A stretch of DNA of 64,000 bases from Rhodocollybia butyracea (lineage: Eukaryota; Basidiomycota; Agaricomycetes; Agaricales; Omphalotaceae), in assembly GCA_015501585.1 (NCBI GenBank), contig JADNRY010000004.1:186001-250000 (forward strand), given 5' to 3'. Below, piece after piece: positions 39,300 to 48,535 of this stretch; position 1 is the stretch's first letter; every line of letters starts with the position of its first letter. The notes below the pieces were generated by a model. The model saw only the letters and a program-made list of their open reading frames with translations. It did no database searches and was not told where the DNA came from. The translations under genes and the position numbers were made by a program.

Positions 39300-39475
39300 C
39301 TTTCCTGTACTAATTGACAATAGCACCGTTCTTCAAGTTCGTCTTACCATCCTCCTCCTCAACATCGTGGCTGCTGCTTTACAGGGTGTCAAAGCAGTGA
39401 GCACTGATATTTGACGTCTTTGGAACCATTGTAAATTAATGTGGGCCAGTTGATGAAGAGCTTGTCGAATGGTTG
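39300..39475 (+). pseudogene. HAD dehalogenase first-exon remnant
   Basis: The stretch from acaatagcaccgttcttcaag to the segment tgatatttgacgtctttggaacc repeats the promoter and first exon of the HAD gene at 22.1 kb. Here the ATG is GTG, the frame is shifted before the nucleophile Asp region and a TAA follows NW. Sequence similarity ends near 39475, defining the duplication edge. Confidence 0.8.
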
Positions 39476-40436
39476 GATCCACGAACCTTCAGTCTTTGGG
39501 TCCAAAAGATTCAAGTTGATGTCAAGTTTTGAGACAGAGATAAAGCGATCAATAAAGGCCTGTAATGGTCACCGGGGAGGCCGAGAGGAGAGAATCTGGT
39601 TGCATGAGGAGGATTAGAACAGTGTAGTAGAAAAGAAGAAACTATCGTGAACTATATAGAAGGATGGAAGAAGACTTTCTTCATTTACCATCCTTTCCCC
39701 ATCCATTCACTAGGAGACCGAGCTAAACAAGGTCTTCTCCTTGACCTGTTCATGTCCTATTCTCTGCCTGCCGAGGTATTTGAGATACCTTAAGCATTCA
39801 TCCAGTTACATCCGACGCTTCTTGTAGAAATCACGATAGATGAGGTGGAGAGTTTGGTGGTAACTCAAGTGAGCCGCCTTGGTTAGCGCTGGCTGAACGC
39901 GTTCTCGAGCTGCCCGAGCAGATGTGGCTACACTTCGCAACCGACATCGTCTGTAGGAACAGTCTGGGTGCATTTGATGTATGATAATCTGACTTTCACC
40001 CAGTCTTCCTACGCCCACTGGACCATGGTGCAAGTCAATCTTTGTATTACAACTATAGTAATACGTCGGAGAAACGCAGTTCGAAGTCGTTGCAGCAATT
40101 CTGCAAATCTATATCATCGATTCCTGGTCATCCGTTATGCGAACCGCTATGATCTCTTTAGCTCAAGGCTTTGCAAGGGACTACATATCCATGCCCAAAC
40201 GTTGAAGCCTTCGACATAAACTTGCAACATGCATTCACTCACCAGTTTTCAATGGAAGGGCGGCAGGCGACATGTATTCACTGGCTCATACTCCGCTCAA
40301 AACGCAGCGTAGTCCTTCCCGAGGTCTATAGTGACCATTGCTCAACCCATTTAGACATGTCCTGTACCAATTGGGGAGCCACTAACGTACTATAAAGGCC
40401 GGCCAAGAGAACCAAGACCTACTTACCAACGTGACC

Positions 40437-40760
40437 ATGTTCCGTTTGTCAAACATTAACACTGTTTTCTCCATCCTCCTCCTATTTCGAGACCACGGCC
40501 CAATTGCAAGTCAGATCCCCGGACTGAAACGGTGTTTGTGGGTTTGATTGTGACAATTTTGATTACAAAACTTTTGCTGCATCGACGCCGGGTCTCCACC
40601 ATTGCCACACTTATTTCTTCAATCTCTCCTCCTTTGCCCCGGCACAAAGGATGCATGCATGGGTGGGTATTTCACGCGGTGTGTCCGAGCACCCGTAGTT
40701 CCAATCATAGCTTTGGCACCAGGATAGACCCATGCTAAAACGAAAGGTGAACATCAAGAA
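40437..40760 (+). pseudogene. MFRL-leader gene, second type, copy C
   Basis: ATG at 40437 with leader MFRLSNINTVFSILLLF, then divergence; the frame stops after about 36 codons. A TATA-like ctataaagg lies about 45 bp upstream. The leader is less damaged than in the other two copies, yet no joined product is evident. Confidence 0.5.
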
Positions 40761-41224
40761 TTCAAGCAACTTGCTTGGCGCTCACAACTTATGATAGCTA
40801 CCAAATCTTCGGCTTTCTCATTTGCCTTAAATGTTTCAATGTGCCCAAGAATGCTTAGACCTATTAGTATTTACGTTCTCGCAATTAAAGAAATATTTGA
40901 AGCAAGCTTGGCGCTCAAATGATAAACAAACCTTCGGCTTTTTCCCTTTGCCTAAGATTGTTTACTTGATTCTCTAGACCTGTTCACCTGTTCACCTCCC
41001 AGACCCCGCCAAGTAACTTGTAATCCTTTGTGGTAAGTAGTTCGGGACCGGGGTGACGAATTCTCCCACTCATTCAAAGTGTAATGTAGTTCCTCCCGAG
41101 GTTGCATCGATCAAGAAGGTACGGTAATGCTCCCCATAGATATCTCCTTTACCGGTTAGATACCTAAGGAACTACTTGGGTATATAACCTGGCCAAACAT
41201 GTAAATAATACCTCATCAACAGCC

Positions 41225-41660
41225 ATGTTCCGTCTGTCCAGTATCAGCACTATTGTCTCTATCCTCGTTCTCCTCCAGGTCATGGTTCAGGGTATGCCCC
41301 AGGTAAACACCCCCTGTAAGTATCTATGGCTATACATTCTATGATTTTGTTTACTTACACTTCTGTGAATAGGTGGTCCAGGCCATGTAAGTTTTCCAGC
41401 TCGGTTGGGAATTTCTTGTCACTCAACACTGTACTTGTTCACTCGCATCTATAGCCCTGTAAGTCATTATCCTCTACCACTCTATTCAGCTGTAACAGCA
41501 CACAGGTTCCGAAGGATTTCGCTGCTGCAATTTCGCTGGCGGTCCAACAACTGGAAGGTATGTAGATAGATTTCGGTGTATCCAATCTCGTTTACTAACT
41601 ACACACTCTCTACTTACACCCCTCAGTTGTGTCTATATAAATTCAGGGATTGAATGTTAG
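41225..41660 (+). CDS. Cysteine-rich secreted protein, knottin-like framework, copy C
   Basis: Exons 41225-41315, 41373-41386, 41455-41458, 41506-41557, 41627-41660 total 195 nt, 64 residues. The third exon is only 4 nt (ccct, between tatag and gtaagt) and is needed to keep frame. Signal peptide MFRLSSISTIVSILVLLQVM, short linker, then C-X6-C-X5-CC-X10-C-X8-C, ending directly on the last Cys. It is the shortest family member, lacking the acidic segment and C-terminal tail of the others. Intact by eye. Confidence 0.78.
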
Positions 41661-42259
41661 GATAGTCCAATATTTTCCGGCGTGTATGAGATAAATATTA
41701 GTAGTTGACAAGATGAGGCTCAGGACCCATTTTGATGAATGTTAATAACACTTACTGGCTCACTAGTGAGCTTGCTGGACGAAGATCCTATAACTGCGTA
41801 TGTATCAGATTTCTAAAAAAAATGATCACTAGAGCCACTCAGCCACGTTTGGTCGCCGTCCAATCGCTGCGGCGTCTGCTAACTTGATGCAAACCTTTAC
41901 GGAGCCTTCGCCTGCCCAATGCAAACTCTAGACTTGGGCATCCCTATTTTAGATACCAAGTGACTCGAGATCAAGGATCTAAGCTTATATTGCGGGGCCC
42001 TGCCACTGGTTGAATATTTGAATCCTGGCGAGACAGCTGCGCCTGCATTCCCTAACTCTGATATCCAATTTTATTTTGTAATATTAACAGCAATAGGCTC
42101 AAGCAGGGCTCCGAGTCAAGCCTCAAGGCCTCAAAGCTAAAGAAGCTTTTCAATCACTGGCATTACACTGCCGCATATAGTGACAAACCAACTGAGTACA
42201 CGCGAACCCAGTCCCAAACTCCCAACATCTGACGCGTAGTTTCTGAAAGGGCGGCCCGA

Positions 42260-42490
42260 TCCGCGTAAACTAACGAGCTTGAGCATTCATCAACACAGAC
42301 ACTACCTGGCCAATTCGTTTGTCGGAGGAACTGCTATGCTCAGATGGCATGGTAGCTCTAGCTTACTAGTAACGCGCGACTCTGACGTGACCGAAATGGA
42401 TATCCTGTCAGTTCGCCTTCGGATTCCTGTAGACCGAAAACGTCTCCATCCAAGAAATTCCCATCACGCATTGCAGCTCTTCGAGGGTAG
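42260..42490. repeat. Repeat module R3, left part, split by the DIRS element
   Basis: Matches the first half of the copy at 35.07-35.27 kb (ctagcttactagtaacgcgcg versus ctagcttaacgcgcg; gattcctgtagac in both). The second half continues at 48536-48700, on the far side of the mobile element. Confidence 0.6.
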
Positions 42491-42714
42491 CACTACGCCA
42501 GCGTCGAATAATAACGGGCGAAAAAGTTAGCGAAATTGTATTTGTAATTACTTGTCTTTTTCGATGTAAATTACTTAGGAAAAATACTATCTTTTTCCTG
42601 CGAAATTTTAATTGAGAAATAGTCCGAATTTCGCCGGTAATCCATGTTCTTTCCCGGCAGAAAAAGATAAGGAAATCGCTTATCTTTATCGCTCGTAATT
42701 CATTAAAAATTTCG
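42491..42714. repeat. DIRS left inverted terminal repeat
   Basis: Pairs with 48311-48535 in inverse orientation with very few mismatches, for example gcgtcgaataat against gcgccaaataat near the outer edge and ttctttcccgg against ttatttcccgg. Confidence 0.9.
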
Positions 42715-42899
42715 CGGGCAGAAACTTAATGGGCAGAAACTGGGCAGGAACCGGGCGGGAATGGGCAGCTCGCTCATGTGACCTTGATATGCCTTTTTTA
42801 GAACAGATTTTGGCCCGATTAGCGAAAAAAGGCATATCAACGTCACATGAGCGACCTGCCCAGTTCCCGCCCAGTTTCTGCCCATTAAGTTTCTGCCCG
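42715..42899. repeat. Large imperfect palindrome next to left terminal repeat
   Basis: The outer arms cgggcagaaacttaatgggc and its reverse complement are perfect; pairing continues through ctcgctcatgtgac and gatatgcctttttt to a small central loop, broken only by a roughly 10 nt indel and single mismatches. Nothing like it occurs beside the right terminal repeat. Confidence 0.85.
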
Positions 42900-43142
42900 A
42901 TAAGATAAAGTATCGCTGTAATAAGAAAAGTGAGTATAGATAATTTCAATGAGTATAGAACTTCAGGACAATGTCCAATAATACTGGCGAGGGGTTTGGC
43001 TGGGGTTTGGCCCCGCGTTCCCGCCCGGGACGTCGAGCGTCCCAAACAGAGCCAGAGCTCCCAAAGCAGACACGACGAGCGGGCCAAACACCCAAACAGA
43101 GCGCTGGTGATGCATAATAAATATCAAGATATATTAAAACTT

Positions 43143-44756
43143 TTACTCGTAATCAGAAATATCTATACCGTTGATGCAAGCGTCAATAACGGATTCAGGA
43201 ATTTTGTTAGCTTTACGGAAATCGTCCAATGTGGCTTTTAACCTCGAGATCTGGTTATGGTCATAAGCTTTCAAGATATGAGTAGGTAAAATTTCTTCGA
43301 ATCGACGCCAATATAAGAGGAAAGCTAAAGATGTCCATCCGCCGATGGCTGCAACAATCTCTGGAGGGACTCCTGCAATGAGAAGCTCAACCGCGCCGCC
43401 AATGCGAAAGCTGTGGCCATGGACATTCATGAGGTCGTTCTTCTCCCAGATTGCATCACAGAATGCGAGGAAAACCGACTTTGTCATATGTTGCGGTATC
43501 CCTTTCTCGTCTATGAAGCCAAATAGTGAGAAGTCTGATGGGACTGACCCGTTCATTTCTATGTGTTTCTTCATGGCGCGGAAGGGGCAAAGAGTGGCTA
43601 GTTGGTTGGATTGGGCGGTGCCGGTAACTGAGGCGCCCAGCTCTTTTGTTGTCTTTGTCCACGGTATGTGAAAGTTTACCGCCTTCAGAGATTTGTCGGG
43701 CTGAAGGAGGAAATGTATAATGACAGAACGGGAAACATGATATTTCGGATCGAAACCCTGTCTCGTAGGAACTGTTAATTCTCCTGGTGATAAATTGAAT
43801 GTTAGAGGAACAATGTCCGAAACTTTTGGCTTACCCAATCGCCGGCAACCCCAGAAGCAAATGCATGCAACGGCCCATATAGCACAGTGGAAAGGAATAG
43901 AAAAATCGAGAGCGAAATATAGAGCCAGCATATGGTTCAAAGTGATTGGATTACGGATAGGCCGTTTTCTGTGAGCGCCAGCAATGCGAGCACTAGTGCG
44001 AGCTGAACGTAATTGACGTGAATCTGTGGGCCAAGGTGCGCCTACAAAATCATGCCATGCCCAAAGGCCTGATAGCCAACCTTTGACACCAGCAACATCA
44101 CCCATGTGGAAACCGATGAAACCAGCCAAAAGAGTCTCATCAGCTGGCATACGGAGATCTTCTGATATATTCATCATATCACAAAATTGGTTCCAGCGAA
44201 GTAGACCTGCACCATATGATTCCTTGGTCGAATCTTTTAGAGCTCCAATTATAGCCTTGTCCGCTAACTCAATGACCTTGGGCGGGAAACTAGAAAGCTT
44301 TTCAGCTCGTTTTGCCTCCGAATAAGGTGTGGTCCAAGCATGAATGCGGTCTTTGGCGGTAACATAGGGCCGGAAGGGGCTGGGCACAATTTCGCTACCT
44401 TTTCGTGGTTTACGATTTGAAATCTCGTACGGTAATCGGTGCGCGGTTCTGAGTATTGCATCATTTGTTTTGGGTGGAAGATTTGTTGAAGGAGTTGGGA
44501 GAGAAATGGAGCGTGGAATATTGAAAGACCTGCTGTGTATAGAGGGTCTCCGTGTTGTGGCAGTATGAGGTATTGTGGCTATTGTCCTTGGTTGCGAAGT
44601 TGGAATGTTTGGTTGAGTCGTGAATCGTCGGGAATGAATTGAAATCCTATGCATTCGAGCATATGATGTGCGCGGAACATCATTGCTCGCGCCAGAACTG
44701 TCTGGCGCAGAAGGAGCGGTTGTACTATACATATTCAATAATATCTTGGAGCTCAT
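43143..44756 (-). CDS. DIRS tyrosine recombinase
   Basis: Integrase of the element, related to phage-type tyrosine recombinases and using a circular DNA intermediate in known DIRS elements. The N-terminal part is Ser/Pro/Arg-rich linker; a SAM-like core-binding domain follows (around ESYGAGLLRWNQFCDMM, AGFIGFHMGDVAGVKGWLSG). The catalytic domain has the first Arg in CFWGCRRLGKPKV, the HxxR box in HGHSFRIGGA, GGW in place of the second His and the nucleophile Tyr in LLYWRRFEE. The open frame extends to 44867 but the first ATG is near 44756. Overlap with the RNase H frame is slight. No lesion seen; all four catalytic positions are present. Confidence 0.9.
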   Translation of the reverse strand: MSSKILLNMYSTTAPSAPDSSGASNDVPRTSYARMHRISIHSRRFTTQPNIPTSQPRTIATIPHTATTRRPSIHSRSFNIPRSISLPTPSTNLPPKTNDAILRTAHRLPYEISNRKPRKGSEIVPSPFRPYVTAKDRIHAWTTPYSEAKRAEKLSSFPPKVIELADKAIIGALKDSTKESYGAGLLRWNQFCDMMNISEDLRMPADETLLAGFIGFHMGDVAGVKGWLSGLWAWHDFVGAPWPTDSRQLRSARTSARIAGAHRKRPIRNPITLNHMLALYFALDFSIPFHCAIWAVACICFWGCRRLGKPKVSDIVPLTFNLSPGELTVPTRQGFDPKYHVSRSVIIHFLLQPDKSLKAVNFHIPWTKTTKELGASVTGTAQSNQLATLCPFRAMKKHIEMNGSVPSDFSLFGFIDEKGIPQHMTKSVFLAFCDAIWEKNDLMNVHGHSFRIGGAVELLIAGVPPEIVAAIGGWTSLAFLLYWRRFEEILPTHILKAYDHNQISRLKATLDDFRKANKIPESVIDACINGIDISDYE

Positions 44757-47153
44757 CTGGGAGCGTGAATGAAAAAGGAAGCTTCTTCTCCAAAGGACCC
44801 ATGATTCCGCGCGAAAGTGGGTCAGCCGGATTAGATTTGGTATTAATATAGATGAGCTTGGGTTCAATGATCAGAGAAGATAGGACCGCATAAGTATGTC
44901 GGATGGAAAGATTGATCCAACGATTGGGGCTACGGGCTTTATGCATAGCACCAATAGTGCCATCGTTATCGGATCGCATAAGGATGAACATGTTATGAAT
45001 ATTCATTGCTTCCAGATAGTATACCACAAGCTCAATGGCCAGTGTTTCAAGCCAGCAAATATCTCTCCCTTCGACCTTCCAACCCAACTTTAGGCGGAAC
45101 ATTGCGAACGAGCCTCGAATCCAGAGGCCAATACCCCAACTAGTCGATGCATCAGCAAATATACCAAGGTCCTGAAGAGGTCCTCGTGGATATAGTTGTC
45201 GGAATACATCGGGTTTCTCTAGAGTGTCTCGCCACCATTTTAGTTCCTGGATGACCGACGTAGGTAAAAACTTTCCCGAGTCGGGTTCACGATCCCTGTA
45301 AGAGGCGGCAAAAGATGAAATTGCTGGGAGGTGTGAACGGCCGTCTCTGTGTACGAATGTCACATAGCAGAGAGTTCCATGGATTGACTCCACCATGACT
45401 AAAGGTACTCTCCGTGAGGAATAACTGTCAAGTAAGATGTTAACGCGAAATATGTATTTCAAGCGTTTTTCATCTGGGATGCTCACTCACCGTTGAGGGA
45501 TATCCCATTTGAGACCAATGAACACAAAGGTAAAGATGAAGAAAGGGTCGCCCTTCTTGTCAGGAGAGTGCCAAGGAATATCGAGTGAGGCGATGAGGGA
45601 AAGAGCTAGTTCACGGTCATAAGGATAAGAGCCATCGGGATTTGGTGTGCGGAATGTGGCAAAATCATCCTCTATTTTAGCAATAGGGGATACTCCTTTA
45701 GCGGACCAGATTTCACGGAAAGCTGAAGAAATCATCCCGGCGTTGCTGCTTGCAGGCGATGCCCCAAAGCAGAATGTATGATTGATCCGAAAACCTCCTG
45801 AATTATCTCTAATTACCAGATATGGCTTGTGAGACGGATGGAGAGGAACGGTTCGGTGGAATTTCTGAATGTCCATTGTGCAAGCCTGTGTCCCAGGAGG
45901 TGCTTGGATGATCTATGAATATCCATATAAGTGACTGGATCGTCAAGATGATATATATATATATAGAAAGAGCAGGATCGCTGGTAGGATCACCAAAGAC
46001 TGGATCGTCTAGGCTGGATCACCTCAATGTATGGCCAGATTGCCTCGGTGGAATCACCGTATAATAAATTGATGAAAAGACTCACCCATTCGGCTATCAT
46101 GGAGGCCGAGTCAAAAGACGTAGGAAATTTTTCCTTTTCAACAAAGGAGTTTACCGAATCCATCCATACCCCATCTGAATCAAAACCACCCTTTGAAGCA
46201 TTCAAACAAATCCTGAGCTTTGGCGGCTTGTCAGGTCCCTGACTGGATTCAGCGACTATAAGCAATATGCAGACAAATTTTCCGCCAAGAATTTGTTCAA
46301 CCTCAGCCTGCGTGTACGGGCCTGATATCCTATGAGCCTTCTCCTCTTCCAAAAAATAATCTTCTACAAATTTGGCGTGCTTTGAGACCGAGGAATGATT
46401 GGGTATGATAACAGTGTTGCAAATTGGGGGCATGTTGCCAAGATGGAAACCTTCGGTGAGATTTCGAACAAGAAAAGGGAAGCGATTAGACAAGTCGTGA
46501 AGACCGAGTTCAACATAGAAAGCTGAGGCGTTATAAGGAGTCACAATACGATAGAAAACTTCTCTCTCTTCAGGAGAGGCATCAGCCACTGGTTGTCTGG
46601 GTATAACGTTGGTTGCGAAATCATAAAACGGAAGTGGTTCGGGAAGTGGATTGGTGATAAAGGGATTAATTTGAACATCTGCAGTCACGATGGTACTCTC
46701 GCGCCCAATGGGCGCCACCGCAAAGTGAGCAGATGTGTTCGGAATCAGGACACCCTTTTGTACATCTTCCCCAGCAATTGTAGGCAAAACAGATCTTACC
46801 TCCTTTCGGAGATTTGAGGTTGTTTCCATCGTAAGAGGCCCATGCATTGGGGTGAGAAACATCGTCATTGAGACTGTGTCCCTTGTCACCGCATCTGATG
46901 CAACGCGGACTGGGACTACCTTCCGTGTTGCGCGATGGAAAGGGATTGCGACCCGAGTCGCGTCCATAACCAGAGTCTCGACCATAGTCGCAACCGTTAC
47001 CCCGATGGTACTTGAAACCACGTCGACCGCGGAATGATGGACCACTAGAGGTGGTGGGAGTGTTATGTGAAGAGCTGGCGGTGGGATTGGAGGTGGACGT
47101 GTTGGCTTGGAAATAAGAGCTGGTGGATTGGCTGTTTCTTCGGAATTTTTCAT
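44725..47153 (-). CDS. DIRS reverse transcriptase and RNase H
   Basis: One frame, with a probable 110 nt intron (46022-45913) and a stop TGA at 45489-45487. RT blocks: MDIQKFHRTVPLHPSHKPYL (fingers/palm), GFRINHTFCFGASPASSNAG, active site KIEDDFATF (I-E-D-D rather than Y-V-D-D), FVFIGLKWDIPQR. After the stop: VSIPDEKRLKYIFR, GRSHLPAISSFAASY, then RNase H with IFADASTSWGIGLW, DICWLETLAIELVVYYLEAM and SDNDGTIGAMHKARSPNRW. The 5' part overlaps the end of Gag in another frame, so translation may need a frame change. The stop probably inactivates this copy unless read through. Confidence 0.85.
45913..46022 (-). other. Probable intron inside DIRS reverse transcriptase
   Basis: GT donor after WPYIE, AG acceptor before IIQAPPGTQAC, exact phase 0, restoring the continuous RT frame. 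It contains several gatcca/gatcct repeats and an (at)n run. Confidence 0.6.
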
Positions 47154-48147
47154 CGATATTCCGGTCTGAATCTGCTTTGCCTAAAGCGAGCAAGTAAGGG
47201 AGTTCAACGAAATCTCTATTAAGCTCGAAGTGCTTTTTTCGAAGATCAAGTTCATGAGATCTCCAGTATGGGAAAAGGGATTCAGCTTCTGGTTGTTTGC
47301 TGAAGAAGCCATAATGTTTGATGAAAAACTTAGGCCGTGCAGCATCCTCCTTGTCTTTGTAGCGCGAGCATTTGAATAGATAATGGTTATCTGAAGCTTG
47401 TAACCATTGAACGAACGTCATATCCTCCTCCCTATATGGACCGGCCTCTGGAGATTCCTTCATCAGCTTCTGGATATCAGCAATGTCGAGGGTGAGAGGC
47501 TTTCCCGGTATATGCGAATTCTTGACACGTTTAAAGTCGTTGATTCTAGCATTAATAAAATTAACATTCTTTTCGGTGAAGAAGTTCAGAGGAAATTGTC
47601 GAGTGACATTAGGTGTGAGTAACATAATATCAGGAAAAGATATATCGGCAGGTTGGGTTGGGTCGTGCTTGGTCAGACTGACATCGGGTTCCTCGCCAAC
47701 AGTCATATGGGCCACTGGAGCGGGCATAGGGTTGTTCTGGACCTGACTAGGAGCAGGGTTAGCTGCATTTTCCCTTTCTGCACATTCCTTTTCCCAGTCT
47801 TCCTTGTTCCTCCTCTTTAATTCTGCTATAGTCGCTGGGTCTAGGAAAGCCTTATATTCCTCGAAAACTTTCTCCTCTGATCTAATATCATTGAACTCGA
47901 AAGTGTCCACAGTGATGAGTGATTCGATGTCCGAGACGTTGGGAACTTTAGCGATGAGTTTCAAACGTCGTTTTGCATTGGCGGCCATGATTTCGAAGTT
48001 TCGTTCAAGTCGAGCACGAGGAGAGAGTTTCTTCAACGCAGAGATGGTTGCTACATCTGTATGTGTCCTTTTCGTTCTGTTTGGTCTGTCGAATGACGCG
48101 TCATGAGGCTGGAAACGTCTTAAGTGAGACCTGGCGATGTTTGTCAT
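46666..48147 (-). CDS. DIRS Gag-like protein
   Basis: Upstream protein of the element; open from about 48261, first ATG near 48147. Basic N-terminus, Pro-rich middle, then a Ser/Thr- and Gly/Arg-rich stretch (FRGRRGFKYHRGNG) and cysteine-rich RNA-binding-type motifs near the end: CIRCGDKGHSLNDD and CSLCGGAHWAREYHRDC. The first lacks the last Cys of a canonical CCHC knuckle. Likely packages element RNA. Confidence 0.75.
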   Translation of the reverse strand: MTNIARSHLRRFQPHDASFDRPNRTKRTHTDVATISALKKLSPRARLERNFEIMAANAKRRLKLIAKVPNVSDIESLITVDTFEFNDIRSEEKVFEEYKAFLDPATIAELKRRNKEDWEKECAERENAANPAPSQVQNNPMPAPVAHMTVGEEPDVSLTKHDPTQPADISFPDIMLLTPNVTRQFPLNFFTEKNVNFINARINDFKRVKNSHIPGKPLTLDIADIQKLMKESPEAGPYREEDMTFVQWLQASDNHYLFKCSRYKDKEDAARPKFFIKHYGFFSKQPEAESLFPYWRSHELDLRKKHFELNRDFVELPYLLALGKADSDRNIDEKFRRNSQSTSSYFQANTSTSNPTASSSHNTPTTSSGPSFRGRRGFKYHRGNGCDYGRDSGYGRDSGRNPFPSRNTEGSPSPRCIRCGDKGHSLNDDVSHPNAWASYDGNNLKSPKGGKICFAYNCWGRCTKGCPDSEHICSLCGGAHWAREYHRDCRCSN

Positions 48148-48310
48148 TGGAAGAAAAGACGCGAATTTAGTGATATTTCGTGAGGAAAATGATTGCAGCG
48201 GTGAGAGGTTGAATAACTCAATCTGTGCCGCCGCTGATTGCACGGCGGCGATAGCTCTCACGCTGCTTATCTTATCCTCTGATAAGCCGCCTTCGGCTGA
48301 CTTATCTCGG

Positions 48311-48535
48311 ACGAAATTTTTAATGAATTACGAGTGATAAAGATAAGCGATTTCCTTATCTTTTTCTGCCGGGAAATAACATGGATTACCGGCGAAATTC
48401 GGACTATTTCTCAATTAAAATTTCGCAGGAAAAAGATAGTATTTTTCCTAAGTAATTTACATCGAAAAAGACAAGTAATTACAAATACAATTTCGCTAAC
48501 TTTTTCGCCCGTTATTATTTGGCGCTGGCGTAGTG
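48311..48535. repeat. DIRS right inverted terminal repeat
   Basis: Reverse complement of 42491-42714; outer edge ggcgctggcgtagtg. Confidence 0.9.

Larger units (their letters stand above)
36100..39475. repeat. Inverted duplication, right arm (partner 22.0-25.4 kb)
   Basis: Order on the plus strand: R2 (36.1-37.0), R1 (37.1-37.56), second-type MFRL gene, spacer, cysteine-rich secreted gene, spacer, HAD exon 1 remnant. R2 here is read in the opposite direction from 24.5-25.4 kb, as expected for an inverted arm. The remnant HAD exon marks the outer breakpoint. Confidence 0.8.
39560..41660 (+). repeat. Third, tandem copy of the block (R2 + R1 + MFRL gene + secreted gene)
   Basis: Starts immediately after the right arm. 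R2 is shortened (39.56-39.96), R1 runs 39.96-40.43, then the second-type gene at 40437 and a secreted gene at 41225. Spacer motifs such as gcaagcttggcgctcaaatga are shared with 38.1 kb. No HAD remnant at the end. Confidence 0.75.
42491..48535 (-). mobile_element. DIRS-type tyrosine-recombinase retrotransposon
   Basis: About 6 kb, transcribed on the minus strand. Inverted terminal repeats of roughly 220 bp bound it: cactacgccagcg...cattaaaaatttcg at 42491-42714, and its reverse complement at 48311-48535. Gene order is Gag (48147-46666), RT then RNase H (47153-44725), tyrosine recombinase (about 44756-43143), the DIRS layout. No integrase of the DDE type and no LTRs. The flanks fit an insertion into an R3 repeat. 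The recombinase and Gag frames are open; one stop lies between RT and RNase H, so the copy is probably young but damaged. Confidence 0.92.

Noticed and set aside
46735..47037. 100-codon plus-strand frame in DIRS
   Set aside because: Antisense to the overlapping Gag and RT frames.
42491..48535. Element as an LTR retrotransposon, Crypton or DDE transposon
   Set aside because: Repeats are inverted, not direct; both RT/RNase H and a tyrosine recombinase are present and no DDE integrase is seen.
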